The translations under genes were made by a program, and so were the position numbers. The notes beneath the pieces were generated by a model. It saw only the letters and a program-made list of their open reading frames with translations. It made no database searches and was not told the origin of the DNA. From Marinobacter profundi (GTDB lineage: Bacteria > Pseudomonadota > Gammaproteobacteria > Pseudomonadales > Oleiphilaceae), in NCBI RefSeq assembly GCF_002744715.1, contig NZ_KZ319368.1:62001-126000 (forward strand): a stretch of DNA of 64,000 bases, read 5' to 3'. How positions within the stretch are numbered: the first letter of the stretch is position 1; each line of letters opens with the position of its first letter. Of this stretch, positions 52,870 through 62,500 are shown in pieces.

Positions 52870-53600
52870 CAGCGCGGGCTCACCCAGTCACGGACCACCC
52901 CGACACGGAACCGGCGTCCGTCCTTACTGAGCTCGACGCCGTCTTCGGTGATCCGGTCAACACGGATTCCGGAGAAGCGATCTCCCACTCTCAGGTAGCT
53001 GTTATTGATCATCACCCGGCGTGCAGCCGGATCCGAAGCATAAATATGGCTGTTAAAGACCAGGTCTGGAACCGTCCGCTGAAACGACAACGGCAGCTCG
53101 ACAAGATGGGGAACCCGCTCCGCCGGCGCCTCATTCAGGTCGACAGTCTCCGCTTCCGGGACGGCGATATTACGGGTCGGCACGATGATGGTCGGTCGTT
53201 CCCTGAGCGCCTCGGAGGTTTCCGGCATGTCCTGCATTGCCATCGCGGGTTCAGCCGGTTCGGTTTCGGGCGCCGCTGCAGACGCACTGCTCGCCTGGGA
53301 AACAGCAGGCCCGGGCGCCGCGACGGTCGGCGCAGGGGCCGGGCTACTGGCGGGCACCGCCGCCAGGGTATCGGCGTCACCCCCTGCCATAGCGCGGTCA
53401 CCGCGCAGTCCGCCAGCGGGCCAGAACAGCACCGCCAGCACCACCGCATTGAGTACGAGGCCAGCAGCCACCCACACCGAGACCGGTGTTTTCTTGCGCC
53501 GGGGCGGGTGAATCAGCTGCACCTGCTGACCGAGATCCGGTACCTGGCCCTGCCGCCGTTCGGATTCTGATTTGCGCAATGCGTCCAGGATGTAGGACAT
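52869..53600 (-). CDS. gspB: General secretion pathway protein B (GspB/ExeB-like)
   Basis: It helps place the type II secretin together with GspA. The protein is 243 residues: the family start MSYILDALRKSESERRQGQVPD, one membrane helix (about 39-60, VSVWVAAGLVLNAVVLAVLFW), an Ala/Pro/Glu-rich periplasmic linker (about 65-150), and a C-terminal T2SSB domain with VPHLVELPLSFQRTVPDL, FNSHIYASDPAARRVMINN and a YLRVGDRFSGIRVDRI end. It is one base after gspA and overlaps dinG by one. No other T2SS genes are nearby. Confidence 0.9.
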   Translation of the reverse strand: MSYILDALRKSESERRQGQVPDLGQQVQLIHPPRRKKTPVSVWVAAGLVLNAVVLAVLFWPAGGLRGDRAMAGGDADTLAAVPASSPAPAPTVAAPGPAVSQASSASAAAPETEPAEPAMAMQDMPETSEALRERPTIIVPTRNIAVPEAETVDLNEAPAERVPHLVELPLSFQRTVPDLVFNSHIYASDPAARRVMINNSYLRVGDRFSGIRVDRITEDGVELSKDGRRFRVGVVRDWVSPR

Positions 53601-53601
53601 G

Positions 53602-55353
53602 TCAGTTTGCGCCTCCGTTGACCATTCCGGCCTCCACTATTCCGGCGTCCGAAACCTTTCCGGAGGCCCTTGCCACGGACAGTCTCGGGGTGCCCGGATC
53701 AAGTTCGTTACTGACCTGGATCAGCGTCATGGCGCCGGCAATGCCGTCAACCACCAGGCCTTTCTGCCCCTGGAACCAGCGGATCTGCTCCGCCAACGGC
53801 AGGGATTTAATCTGTGCACTGGCCCCGCTGTCGGCGGTCAGCGTGTCGGCAAGCTCCATCAGGCGGGCACTGAGCCATAGCTGGTCACCGTTCTGCTCGC
53901 CGTATACCCCCTCCCCCGTCATGTAGGGCGGCAATTGCCAAAGCACCGTGAATTCGCCAAACCAGAGCTTTTCAATGGCCGCAAAAGGCAGGGAGATTTC
54001 GCCCCGGGACGAACGCACCAGAGCATTATCGCCGCCCAGTTGCTCAAGGGTCAGAAAACGGATCTCTCCCTGATCATCCCGCAACTGCAGGACGGCCGGG
54101 CGGTCAAGCTGCTCGAGACTGCGCCGGGTTCCCTGCCGCTGCAGGCAACCCAGGCCGGCCTGGGGGGCGAAGTCACAGGGCGCAACCCCGGAACCGGGTT
54201 GGTAATCGCGATTCCAGATCGCGTATAACCGGGCAAAAGCCCGCTCGGATCCGGATGCCAGTAGCCAGGGACTCGGCGTTGCCGCGGCCTGCTGCGCCGG
54301 ATCAGGGCCGGGCGGTGCTGCAGTGTCGGTAGCGCTCTCACCCGCACCCGCCGGCCCGGCATCGTTTGCGCCCCGCACTACGGCACCGGAGGTCAATGCC
54401 TCTGCCATCGGCCACTCTAGCCCGGTTTGCCCCGGGCCACGCTCGACCCACCATAAGCCAAGTCCGGAAACTACCACCAGACCAAGCGCCCAGGCCAGAG
54501 CAGCCATGCCTCCCGAACGGGGGCGAGTCAGTGGCCGCTGTGCCGCGCTGGTGCCACTGACCTCCCGCGCCGCGGCGCGAATGTGGCGGGCAGTAATCAA
54601 GTGTTCGCCCTCGGCGTAGCCCCCCAACAGGGCCCGGTCGCTGATCAGGTTAATCAGCCTCGGGATGCCGCCGCTGACCCGGTAAAGCGCCCGGATGGCC
54701 GACTCGGAAAAGATTTCGCCACGCTGGCCGGCAACACTGATGCGGTAGCGGACATAGGCCTGCACCTCGCTGCGATCAAGCGCCTCGAGGTGATAACGGG
54801 CAGTCACCCGCTGGTTAAGCTGGCGCAGCTCCGGACGCGCCAGCAACTCCTGGAGCTCGGGCTGGCCAAGCAGGACAATCTGCAACAGCTTTTTCTCGGC
54901 CGTTTCCAGATTGGTCAGCAGCCGCAGTTGCTCCAGAACGTCAGCGGACAGATTCTGCGCCTCATCGATCATCAGCACCTTGTGACGACCGGCGGCGTGG
55001 GCCTTCAGCAGGTCCTGGTTGATCAGGTCCACCAGGCGCTTGATGGTGGACCCCGCCGGGTGCGCAATGCCAAGTTCATCGCATATGCTGGACAGCAATT
55101 CACGGGCCGACAGCCGTGGATTGAGGATCAGGGCTATGTCCACATGGTCCGGTACATTCTCAATGAAGCACCGGCTCATCGTGGTTTTTCCGGTGCCCAC
55201 CTCGCCGGTAATCACAATGAAGCCACCCTGCCCCTGAATGCCATACATCAGGTGCGCCAGGGCTTCCTTGTGGCGTTCGCTGAGGTAGAGGTAACGGGGG
55301 TCCGGTGCGATGGAAAACGGTGGTTCCCGAAAACCGAAAAAGTCGTAGTACAT
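53602..55353 (-). CDS. gspA: General secretion pathway protein A (GspA/ExeA-like AAA ATPase)
   Basis: This membrane ATPase binds peptidoglycan and works with GspB. The protein is 583 residues. The start MYYDFFGFREPPFSIAPDP is the ExeA hallmark; Walker A is GEVGTGKTT (50-58) and the second AAA motif is VLMIDEAQNLS. A single membrane helix (about 287-303, WALGLVVVSGLGLWWV) leads to a periplasmic region with a peptidase-like stretch and a C-terminal peptidoglycan-binding domain (about 525-570, EQIRWFQGQKGLVVDGIAG). It leads the gspA-gspB-dinG cluster. Confidence 0.9.
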   Translation of the reverse strand: MYYDFFGFREPPFSIAPDPRYLYLSERHKEALAHLMYGIQGQGGFIVITGEVGTGKTTMSRCFIENVPDHVDIALILNPRLSARELLSSICDELGIAHPAGSTIKRLVDLINQDLLKAHAAGRHKVLMIDEAQNLSADVLEQLRLLTNLETAEKKLLQIVLLGQPELQELLARPELRQLNQRVTARYHLEALDRSEVQAYVRYRISVAGQRGEIFSESAIRALYRVSGGIPRLINLISDRALLGGYAEGEHLITARHIRAAAREVSGTSAAQRPLTRPRSGGMAALAWALGLVVVSGLGLWWVERGPGQTGLEWPMAEALTSGAVVRGANDAGPAGAGESATDTAAPPGPDPAQQAAATPSPWLLASGSERAFARLYAIWNRDYQPGSGVAPCDFAPQAGLGCLQRQGTRRSLEQLDRPAVLQLRDDQGEIRFLTLEQLGGDNALVRSSRGEISLPFAAIEKLWFGEFTVLWQLPPYMTGEGVYGEQNGDQLWLSARLMELADTLTADSGASAQIKSLPLAEQIRWFQGQKGLVVDGIAGAMTLIQVSNELDPGTPRLSVARASGKVSDAGIVEAGMVNGGAN

Positions 55354-55453
55354 GAAAGTCCAGTCAGGTTCTTTGCGAGGGTTTCCGGAAGCCGGCTTCA
55401 GGCCAGGGGCTTACCACCGGGTATGATACCGCCGAGGTCTCCGGCCTGTCATC

Positions 55454-56941
55454 TCAGTTTCCCGGCGGCTCCGCGGCACTGACCAGCCGCAATTCGGCGC
55501 CGGAGCGACGCTGCTGGTCTTTCAGGCGGCCGATGCAGCGTTCCAGGGTCTCGGCAATCCGGGCATGGGAACGGATCATCGAGATTTTCGGCCAGGTTGC
55601 CCGCTCCCCTTCCAGGATCAGCTGACGGACGAATTCAGGATCCGGATCGGACAGCATGCGGGCGTAATGCTTCAGGCTGTACCGGGGAGCAATGGTGACA
55701 TCGCCATAATACCGCTGGGCCATGATGGTGTAGAGATGACCGGACACCTGGCGCAGCAATTCCGGCCGCACCCGCTTACGCAGAAAGTCGAACAGGCCCT
55801 GGCTATGGAACTGGAATTCGGTTTTCAGCAGGTGCATTGGCAGGCCGGAAATGCTCATTTTCTCGTCCCGTCCCTTGCCCGTCAGGAAAGGTACCACGTG
55901 GGGGTTGGTCTGGCTGACGATGGTGAAATTGACGTCATACAGATGCATCAGGCGTTCGATGGGTAAATCACTGACCACCGAGCCATCGACGAATTTGACC
56001 TTGGGCATATAGGGCAGGACATTGCCCTGAATGTCCTTTTTCATCAGCGTCACCGGCGGAAAGATCCCCGGCACCGCGGCGCTCGCCAGGACCGCACTCC
56101 ACACCAGCAGGTAGGGCGATGTGTAGCCACACAGCAGGCGTGCTTTTTGATTGACCTGGACAGGCGACACGCTGACGTTGATGGAGCGGCCGGAGTGCTG
56201 GTACGCCTCTTCGAAGGTGTATTCGCCAATGTTGGCCCGCAGGCAGGCTTTGAGCTGGTCCTGATCCATCAGGCCGTCGCCGCGGATCGCGCTCAACAGG
56301 CCGCGCCATTTCCAGGCCTTGAGGTTATGATTCTCCGGCACCAGCATTTCCGGCACCTCGGCATCATTATGGACCCCGAGGATTCCGGCAATAATGGCGC
56401 CGACACTGGAGCCCGCCACCACCTGGGGCAGCAGCCCCTTTTCCCAGAGCGCCTTGATCACCCCGAAATGAAACATACCCAGGGTGGCACCACCACTGAG
56501 CAGCAGCGTGGGGCGCCCGTAGCTGGTCAGGGTATCACGGAAAAACTGGAGCTTTTCGACTACGCCAAACCCCGGCACCGGCCGATCGCACAGATAATTG
56601 AGGGATTCACAGACCTGGTTGATGTATTCCTCAATCAAGTGCTTGGTACCAACCCGGGAGCGGGTATAGAGCGCGGGGTTTCCCATGTTGCCCAGGTCGT
56701 GATGCAGCCCCTCCCGGAGGGCCCGCTTCAGGCGTTCATGGTCGTGCTGCTGGTGATACTGCCGCAGGTTGCTGAGCCGGTCGTAGATCAGCTCGTAGTG
56801 ATAGAGGTCCGAAACGAACTCTTCTTTCCACTCGACATTACCCTCAAGGTAATCCAGCTCCAGGGCAGCGGCTTTCCACACCTCGTAATTGGGCGCTTCA
56901 GCCAGCATCTTGCGGAACTTCCTGATTCGCTGGTCCTGCAT
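55454..56941 (-). CDS. DUF3336/patatin-like lipase (TGL-type)
   Basis: This is a probable triacylglycerol lipase or phospholipase of the patatin family with an N-terminal DUF3336 domain, the layout of yeast Tgl3/4/5. The protein is 495 residues. DUF3336 (about 1-120) includes YEVWKAAALELDYLEGNVEWK. The patatin part has the oxyanion loop LLSGGATLGMFHFGVIKAL (148-166), nucleophile Ser179 in GSSVG, and catalytic Asp in DGSVVSDLP near 322. No signal peptide is seen. A storage-lipid role would fit a Marinobacter-like host but is an inference. Confidence 0.88.
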   Translation of the reverse strand: MQDQRIRKFRKMLAEAPNYEVWKAAALELDYLEGNVEWKEEFVSDLYHYELIYDRLSNLRQYHQQHDHERLKRALREGLHHDLGNMGNPALYTRSRVGTKHLIEEYINQVCESLNYLCDRPVPGFGVVEKLQFFRDTLTSYGRPTLLLSGGATLGMFHFGVIKALWEKGLLPQVVAGSSVGAIIAGILGVHNDAEVPEMLVPENHNLKAWKWRGLLSAIRGDGLMDQDQLKACLRANIGEYTFEEAYQHSGRSINVSVSPVQVNQKARLLCGYTSPYLLVWSAVLASAAVPGIFPPVTLMKKDIQGNVLPYMPKVKFVDGSVVSDLPIERLMHLYDVNFTIVSQTNPHVVPFLTGKGRDEKMSISGLPMHLLKTEFQFHSQGLFDFLRKRVRPELLRQVSGHLYTIMAQRYYGDVTIAPRYSLKHYARMLSDPDPEFVRQLILEGERATWPKISMIRSHARIAETLERCIGRLKDQQRRSGAELRLVSAAEPPGN

Positions 56942-56993
56942 TACCGGACGACCTCCTGCTCGATTTCCCTGTTCGAAGACAGCGATGCCAGGA

Positions 56994-57785
56994 TCAGAAA
57001 TCCTCCAGCATCAGGTCGTCATCATTACCGGAAGCGAAGGGATCTTCAACGATCTGGCCGTCATTTACGAGAAATTCACGGCGCTGGAGGTAGGCATTAC
57101 GGAGGAAAATATAGTTATCCCCCGATATGAAGCCTTCTGCCGGGATCAGGTCAGCACGTTTGTCGACAATCTGCAGGGCCCGGGCGTAATAAACCTCCGG
57201 GGATTCCGCCAGGTTCCACAGCGAGGGCATCACAAACCCGTCGGTGGCCAGGCCGGTAAAGTCCCGTGGCGTGGACGGCCCGAGCAACGGCAACATCAGG
57301 TAGGGCCCCGAGTCCAGCCCCCAGTACCCCAGGGTCTGGCCGAAATCCTCCGGCTGCTCCGGCAACTCGAACGCGGTCGCCACATCAATCAGTCCGCCGA
57401 GCCCGAACACCGTGTTATAGGTGAACCGCCCTGCGGCAACTACCGCCGACTCACCTTTCAGTTGCAGCAGGCTGTTGGTGAAGTTGCGCAGTTCCGACAG
57501 GTTATTGAAAAAGTTGGTCACCGCCTTATCGGCAAAACCCGGCATGACGGCGCGATAACTCCTGGCGACGGGCTTGAGAAACCAGCGGTCGATAAATTCG
57601 TTAAACCCGAACACCTTGCGGTTCCAGTTCTCGTAGGGGTCTTCCACCGAGGTGGGAGCAGCCGCCACCGGGAACGGCTCTGCCCCTGAAACAGGTTCAC
57701 TGGATTGCCCGAACGCCATACCGGTCCAGAGCAGCAGAAAAGCAACAACCGCCAGGACAGCGGCGTGCGGGGATCTGTGAGTCAT
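56994..57785 (-). CDS. mlaA: MlaA/VacJ family protein without a lipobox cysteine
   Basis: This family removes misplaced phospholipids from the outer leaflet of the outer membrane. The protein is 263 residues. VEDPYENWNRKVFGFNEFIDRWFLKPVARSY, PVARSYRAVMPGFADKAVTNFFNNL, DFGQTLGYWGLDSGPYLMLPLLGPS and RDFTGLATDGF are the family hallmarks. The N-terminus is a signal sequence (1-26), but it contains no cysteine, so it cannot be lipidated like E. coli MlaA. The fold is nonetheless intact. No mlaBCDEF genes lie nearby. Confidence 0.93.
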   Translation of the reverse strand: MTHRSPHAAVLAVVAFLLLWTGMAFGQSSEPVSGAEPFPVAAAPTSVEDPYENWNRKVFGFNEFIDRWFLKPVARSYRAVMPGFADKAVTNFFNNLSELRNFTNSLLQLKGESAVVAAGRFTYNTVFGLGGLIDVATAFELPEQPEDFGQTLGYWGLDSGPYLMLPLLGPSTPRDFTGLATDGFVMPSLWNLAESPEVYYARALQIVDKRADLIPAEGFISGDNYIFLRNAYLQRREFLVNDGQIVEDPFASGNDDDLMLEDF

Positions 57786-57891
57786 TATCAGGCCTGAGGT
57801 TGTGTTATCAGTTTCTATTCGTCGAAAATAGCGGAGCCCGCTCAGGGTCTGGAATAATTGTTGTTAATAACCCACTGTTTGAGGAACCCGC

Positions 57892-58299
57892 ATGTCCGTA
57901 CCCGGGAATCTGGTCCATAGTATAACGATGCCGCTCCGCTGGGGCGACATGGATGCATACGGCCACGCCAACAATACGGTTTATTTCCGTTTCTTCGAGG
58001 AGGCCCGGATTGTCTGGCTGAGCTCCCTGGAGCTGGGCGCGAAGGACGAACCCACCGGGCCGGTCATCATCAAGACCAGCGCAACCTTCCTGAAAGAACT
58101 GGCCCATCCTGCGACGGTGGAAGTGAAGACCTATGCGGACAAGGCCGGCAACACCAGCCTCGACACCTATCACACCCTGACGGACGTGGACACCGGGGAG
58201 CTCTATGCCGAGGGATACGCCAAGATCGTCTGGTTTGACCGCGGCAGCCGTACCTCCACCCGCCTGCCAGACAAACTGCGCGCCCTGGCAACCGGGTGA
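57892..58299 (+). CDS. YbgC/4HBT-family acyl-CoA thioesterase
   Basis: This is a small hotdog-fold thioesterase that hydrolyses acyl-CoA. The protein is 135 residues. The family signature MPLRWGDMDAYGHANNTVYFRFFEEAR (split here by position, residues 13-39) carries the catalytic Asp20-region residue and the conserved His. FLKELAHPATVEVKTY and GYAKIVWFD follow. The ATG has GAGG 9 bases upstream. It is divergent from mlaA and convergent with the KAS III-like gene, so it is probably monocistronic. The substrate chain length is unknown. Confidence 0.88.
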   Translation: MSVPGNLVHSITMPLRWGDMDAYGHANNTVYFRFFEEARIVWLSSLELGAKDEPTGPVIIKTSATFLKELAHPATVEVKTYADKAGNTSLDTYHTLTDVDTGELYAEGYAKIVWFDRGSRTSTRLPDKLRALATG

Positions 58300-58315
58300 G
58301 GCAACAGCAAGGGCC

Positions 58316-59437
58316 CTATCGGCGGCGCACGACCACGCTGCCGATGGAGTAACCGGCACCGAACGAGCAGATAACGCCCAGATCACCGGATACCAGGTCA
58401 GCCTTGTGCTTGTGGAAGGCGATGATCGAACCGGCCGAAGAAGTGTTGGCGTATTCGTCCAGAATCACCGGGGCTTCGTCTTCTGTCGCATCCCGCCCCA
58501 GAACCTTGCGGGCAATGAGCTGGTTCATGTTGAGGTTGGCCTGGTGCAGCCACATACGACGCACGTTGTCCGGTGCCAGGGAGAGACTCTCAAGATGCCC
58601 CTGAATGGTCTCGGCCACCATCGGTGAGACTTCCTTGAACACCTTGCGGCCCTGCTGGATAAACAACTTGTCGGGTTGACCGATGCCGCTTTCATCCGCC
58701 CGGTTGAGGAAGCCGAAGTTATTGCGGATGTTGTTGGAGAAAGTGGTTTTGAGGCGGGTGCCCAGGATATCAAAGCCCTGACCGGCGCCGACATTCTCTT
58801 CCCGCTCCACCAGAATGGCGGTGCAGGCGTCACCGAAAATAAAGTGGCTGTCACGGTCGCGGAAGTTGAGGTGACCGGAACAGATTTCCGGGCTTACCAC
58901 CAGCACCGCCCGTGCCGAACCGTTCTCGACGGAGTTGACTGCCGCCTGAAGGCCGAACGTCGCCGAGCTGCAGGCCACATTCATATCGTAGGCAAAGCCG
59001 TCGATACCCAGCGCCTGCTGCACCTCGATGGAAATGGCCGGGTAAGCCCGCTGCAAGTTCGAACAGGCAACGATAACCGCATCCACGTCGGCAGCGGTCT
59101 TGCCAGCCTGGGCCAGGGCCTCGTTACAGGCCACAACCGCCATATCACACTGCACCGACGGCTCGTCGTTACTGCGCTCGGGAATGTGGGGGCACATGCG
59201 TTGCGGGTCAAGGATACCTTCCCGGTCGATCACGTGGCGGCGCTTGATCCCCGAGGCTTTTTCAATGAACGCGGAGGAAGATGGCTGCAAGGGCGCCAGC
59301 TCGCCAGCGGCAATGGCCTCGGCATGCTCGTTGTTATAAAGCTCGACAAAGGCATTGAACGCCTCCACCAGCTCGTCGTTGTCGATGGTTGCAGGCGGAG
59401 TGTACAGTCCGGTTCCGCTAATGACGGCTTTAATCAC
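58316..59437 (-). CDS. 3-oxoacyl-[ACP] synthase III family protein (FabH-like)
   Basis: This is a condensing enzyme of the thiolase superfamily. The protein is 373 residues, about 50 longer than canonical FabH. The catalytic Cys156 is in NVACSSATFG, His in WLHQANLNMNQL near 298, and Asn in YANTSSAGSI near 330, so the triad is complete. An insertion after residue 30 (ELYNNEHAEAIAAGELAPLQ, then FIEKASGIKRRHV) sets it apart from housekeeping FabH. It stands alone rather than in a fab operon, so a special chain-starting or secondary lipid role is possible. Confidence 0.87.
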   Translation of the reverse strand: MIKAVISGTGLYTPPATIDNDELVEAFNAFVELYNNEHAEAIAAGELAPLQPSSSAFIEKASGIKRRHVIDREGILDPQRMCPHIPERSNDEPSVQCDMAVVACNEALAQAGKTAADVDAVIVACSNLQRAYPAISIEVQQALGIDGFAYDMNVACSSATFGLQAAVNSVENGSARAVLVVSPEICSGHLNFRDRDSHFIFGDACTAILVEREENVGAGQGFDILGTRLKTTFSNNIRNNFGFLNRADESGIGQPDKLFIQQGRKVFKEVSPMVAETIQGHLESLSLAPDNVRRMWLHQANLNMNQLIARKVLGRDATEDEAPVILDEYANTSSAGSIIAFHKHKADLVSGDLGVICSFGAGYSIGSVVVRRR

Positions 59438-59548
59438 GCTAACCCCACGTCATGGTCGTTAAAATCAGAAATGCTGCAGGAATACTAACACATTATCCGG
59501 TTTGTGCCTGTGCCGCCCCGACTGCGTCGCTCAGCCCTCACGGCCAGA

Positions 59549-62500
59549 TTATACCCGCACCTTTTCCCACTGCCGGTCAAGCCGCTGCACCGAAACCGGC
59601 ACCGCTGTGCCTAACTGCTGGGCAAAGAAGGACACGCGGAATTCCTCGAGCATCCAGCGGTAGCTGACCAGCTCGGGGTCCCGCACACCCTGGCGCTGCT
59701 GCTCGTCTCTCTTGCGGGCATAGCGCGACCATAAAGGTTCGATAGTGTGGAGAAATTCCCGCTCGCGACCCAGCTCCCGAGGCATCTTCTCGAGACGGAT
59801 GGCCGCCGCCTCGAAATAACGGCCGAAGTGCTCAAGCCACTCCGGCAGTGTTGCCACCAGGAACCCGGGGTAAACCAGGTTTTCCAGCTGGAACTTGAGG
59901 TCGGCCATACTGTTGGCCAGCGCCAGGTTAATCTTCCCCTTGAGTTGCTTCATGATGCGGTGATAACCCTGCATCGCCTCAAAAAGCCGCTGGTCAGCCG
60001 CCTCCAGGGCAGCAATAAAATCACCCCTGCCCTGCTGAAACAGGGTCTCGAAGTCCTCCGCCGAACGCGGCAACGGACCCGGGGCGAAATGCTGCATGGC
60101 GGTGGCCAGTAACAGGTCGTCCAGCAACACCCGGGCCTGCCCCATCGGGGCAAACAACAAGCCCGACGACTTGAACCGCGGCAACCGGCGCTCAATATCC
60201 TCCAGCACGTTGCCCAGCCGGTTCAGTGCCAGCCGCCCGACGCCCCGGCGGGTTGATTCGTCCGCCGTGACCCGGTCCAGGAAACGGGAGACCCGGACCT
60301 TGTCACCCAGATCTTCCAGCCCCGGGTAGACCGTCACCTGCATGCCCGCCTTTTCGGTGCGAACCGATTCCTCAAGGGTGCCGAACTGCCAGTCGCGATA
60401 CTCCGCGGGCGAACTGCCTTTCTTTTCTTTCCGGGTGGCGCTGGACAACGCCTCCTCGGCCCGTCCCTCCAGCTTGTGCTGCAGGCTGTCGATTTCGCGG
60501 CCTTCGCCAATCACCTTGCCGGCATCGTCAATCACCCGGAGATTCATTCGCAGGTGGCGCGGCAACTCCTCATCCGGCCAGGCCTGCGGATCAATCTGCA
60601 CACCGGTCATGCGGCGCAACTGGGCTGCCAGGCTGACCGTCAGCGGTTCGTTACCCGGCGTCATGCTGGCGAGCGCCGCATCGACGAAATCCGGAACCGG
60701 TACAAAGTTGCGACGCAGGGATTTGGGCAGCCCTTTCACCAGCGCAATGCATTTTTCCCGCAGCAGGCCGGGCACCAGCCATTCCAGCCGCCGCGCCGGC
60801 AACTGGCGCAGCGCCATCAGCGGGACTTTCAGGGTGACGCCGTCATCCTCTTCGGTAGGCTCGAACTGGTAACTGAGGGGATAACGCACCCCCTCCCACT
60901 CCAGATAGTCCGGATACAGCCCGGCCGCCCCGGCGTCCGCCGGACGCTGCAGGATATCGGCTTCGGTCAGTTCCATGGCCCGCAGCTGTTCGGCGCTGAG
61001 GCCCTTCCACCAGCTCTCGAAATGTCGACCGCTGACAATATCCGCCGGCAAACGCTGATCGTAGAACTCAACCAGGGCCTCATCCTCAACCAGCAAGTCC
61101 CGGCGCCGGGTCTTGCGTTCCAGGTTCTCGACGGTATCCAGCAGTTCCTGGTTACGGGCGATGAACGGTGCCTTGGTCCGGTAATCGCCTTCCACCAGGG
61201 CACGACGGATGAACAGCAGGCGGGACTCCACCGGATCCACCTTGGCGTAGGGAATGCGTCGGCGCGGAATCACGTCCAGACCGTAGAGGGTCACTTTTTC
61301 ATACCCCATCACCTGGGCGCGTTTCTGCTCCCAGTGGGGTTCGAAATAATGACGCTTCACCACATGTCCAGCCAGGGGCTCGATCCATTCCGGCTCGATC
61401 CGGGCCACCATCCGGGCAAAGACCCGGCTGGTCTCGACAATCTCTGCCGCCACCAGCCACTTCGGCCCACTCCTGGCAACCTTCGAGCCGGGAAAGATCA
61501 TTACCTTGCGGTTACGGGTGGCAAGGTATTCCCGCTTCTCCACTTTCACCGCCACCTGCCCCAGCAAACCGGCCAGTATGGCTTTATGCAGGCTGTCATA
61601 GGTGGCGGGCTCCCGGTTGAGTGCCAGTTTCTGCTCCCGGCAGATCACCGCGAGCTGGCGGTGGATATCCCGCCACTCCCGCATCCGCATCCAGGACAGG
61701 AAGCTCTTCTGGCACAGCTTCTTGAGCTGGTTCTGGGACAGCTCCTGCCGCTGCTCCTCGTACCAGTTCCAGATATTCAGCAGGGTGGCAAAGTCCGATT
61801 CCTTGTCGTTGAACGGGGCGTGGGCCTGATCCGCAGCCTGTTGCTTGTCCTGGGGACGGTCGCGGGGATCCTGGACACTGAGACCGGCAATGATCACCAG
61901 GGTCTCCGCCAGACTGCCCTGGTCTGCAGCGGTAACCAGCATCCGGGCAAGTCGGGGGTCCAGTGGCAGCCGTGCCATGGTCCGACCGAGCGGGGTGACC
62001 TTGCGCCGGTCGTCCACGGCGCTGAGCTCCTCCAGCAGCTTGTAGCCGTCATTGATCAGCCGGCTGTCGGGCGCCTCGAGAAACGGAAAATGACGGATCT
62101 CCCCCAACCCGGAGGTAGCCATCTGCAGAATGACGGAGGCCAGGTTGGTACGGAGGATTTCGGGATCAGTGAATTCCGGCCGGTTAAGGTAGTCGGATTC
62201 GTCGTACAACCGGAAGCAGATCCCCGGTGCCACCCGGCCACAACGCCCCGCGCGCTGGTTGGCACTGGCCTGGGAGACCGGCTCTATGGGCAGGCGCTGG
62301 ATCTTCGAGCGCACGCTGTAGCGACTTATGCGGGCCACGCCCGTATCGATGACATAGCGGATGCCCGGCACCGTAAGGGAGGTTTCCGCCACGTTGGTGG
62401 ACAGCACAATGCGGCGGCCGCGATGGGACTGGAAAACCCGGTTCTGTTCCTGGTTACTCAACCTGGAGTACAGGGGCAGCACCTCGGTGTGCTGCAACTC

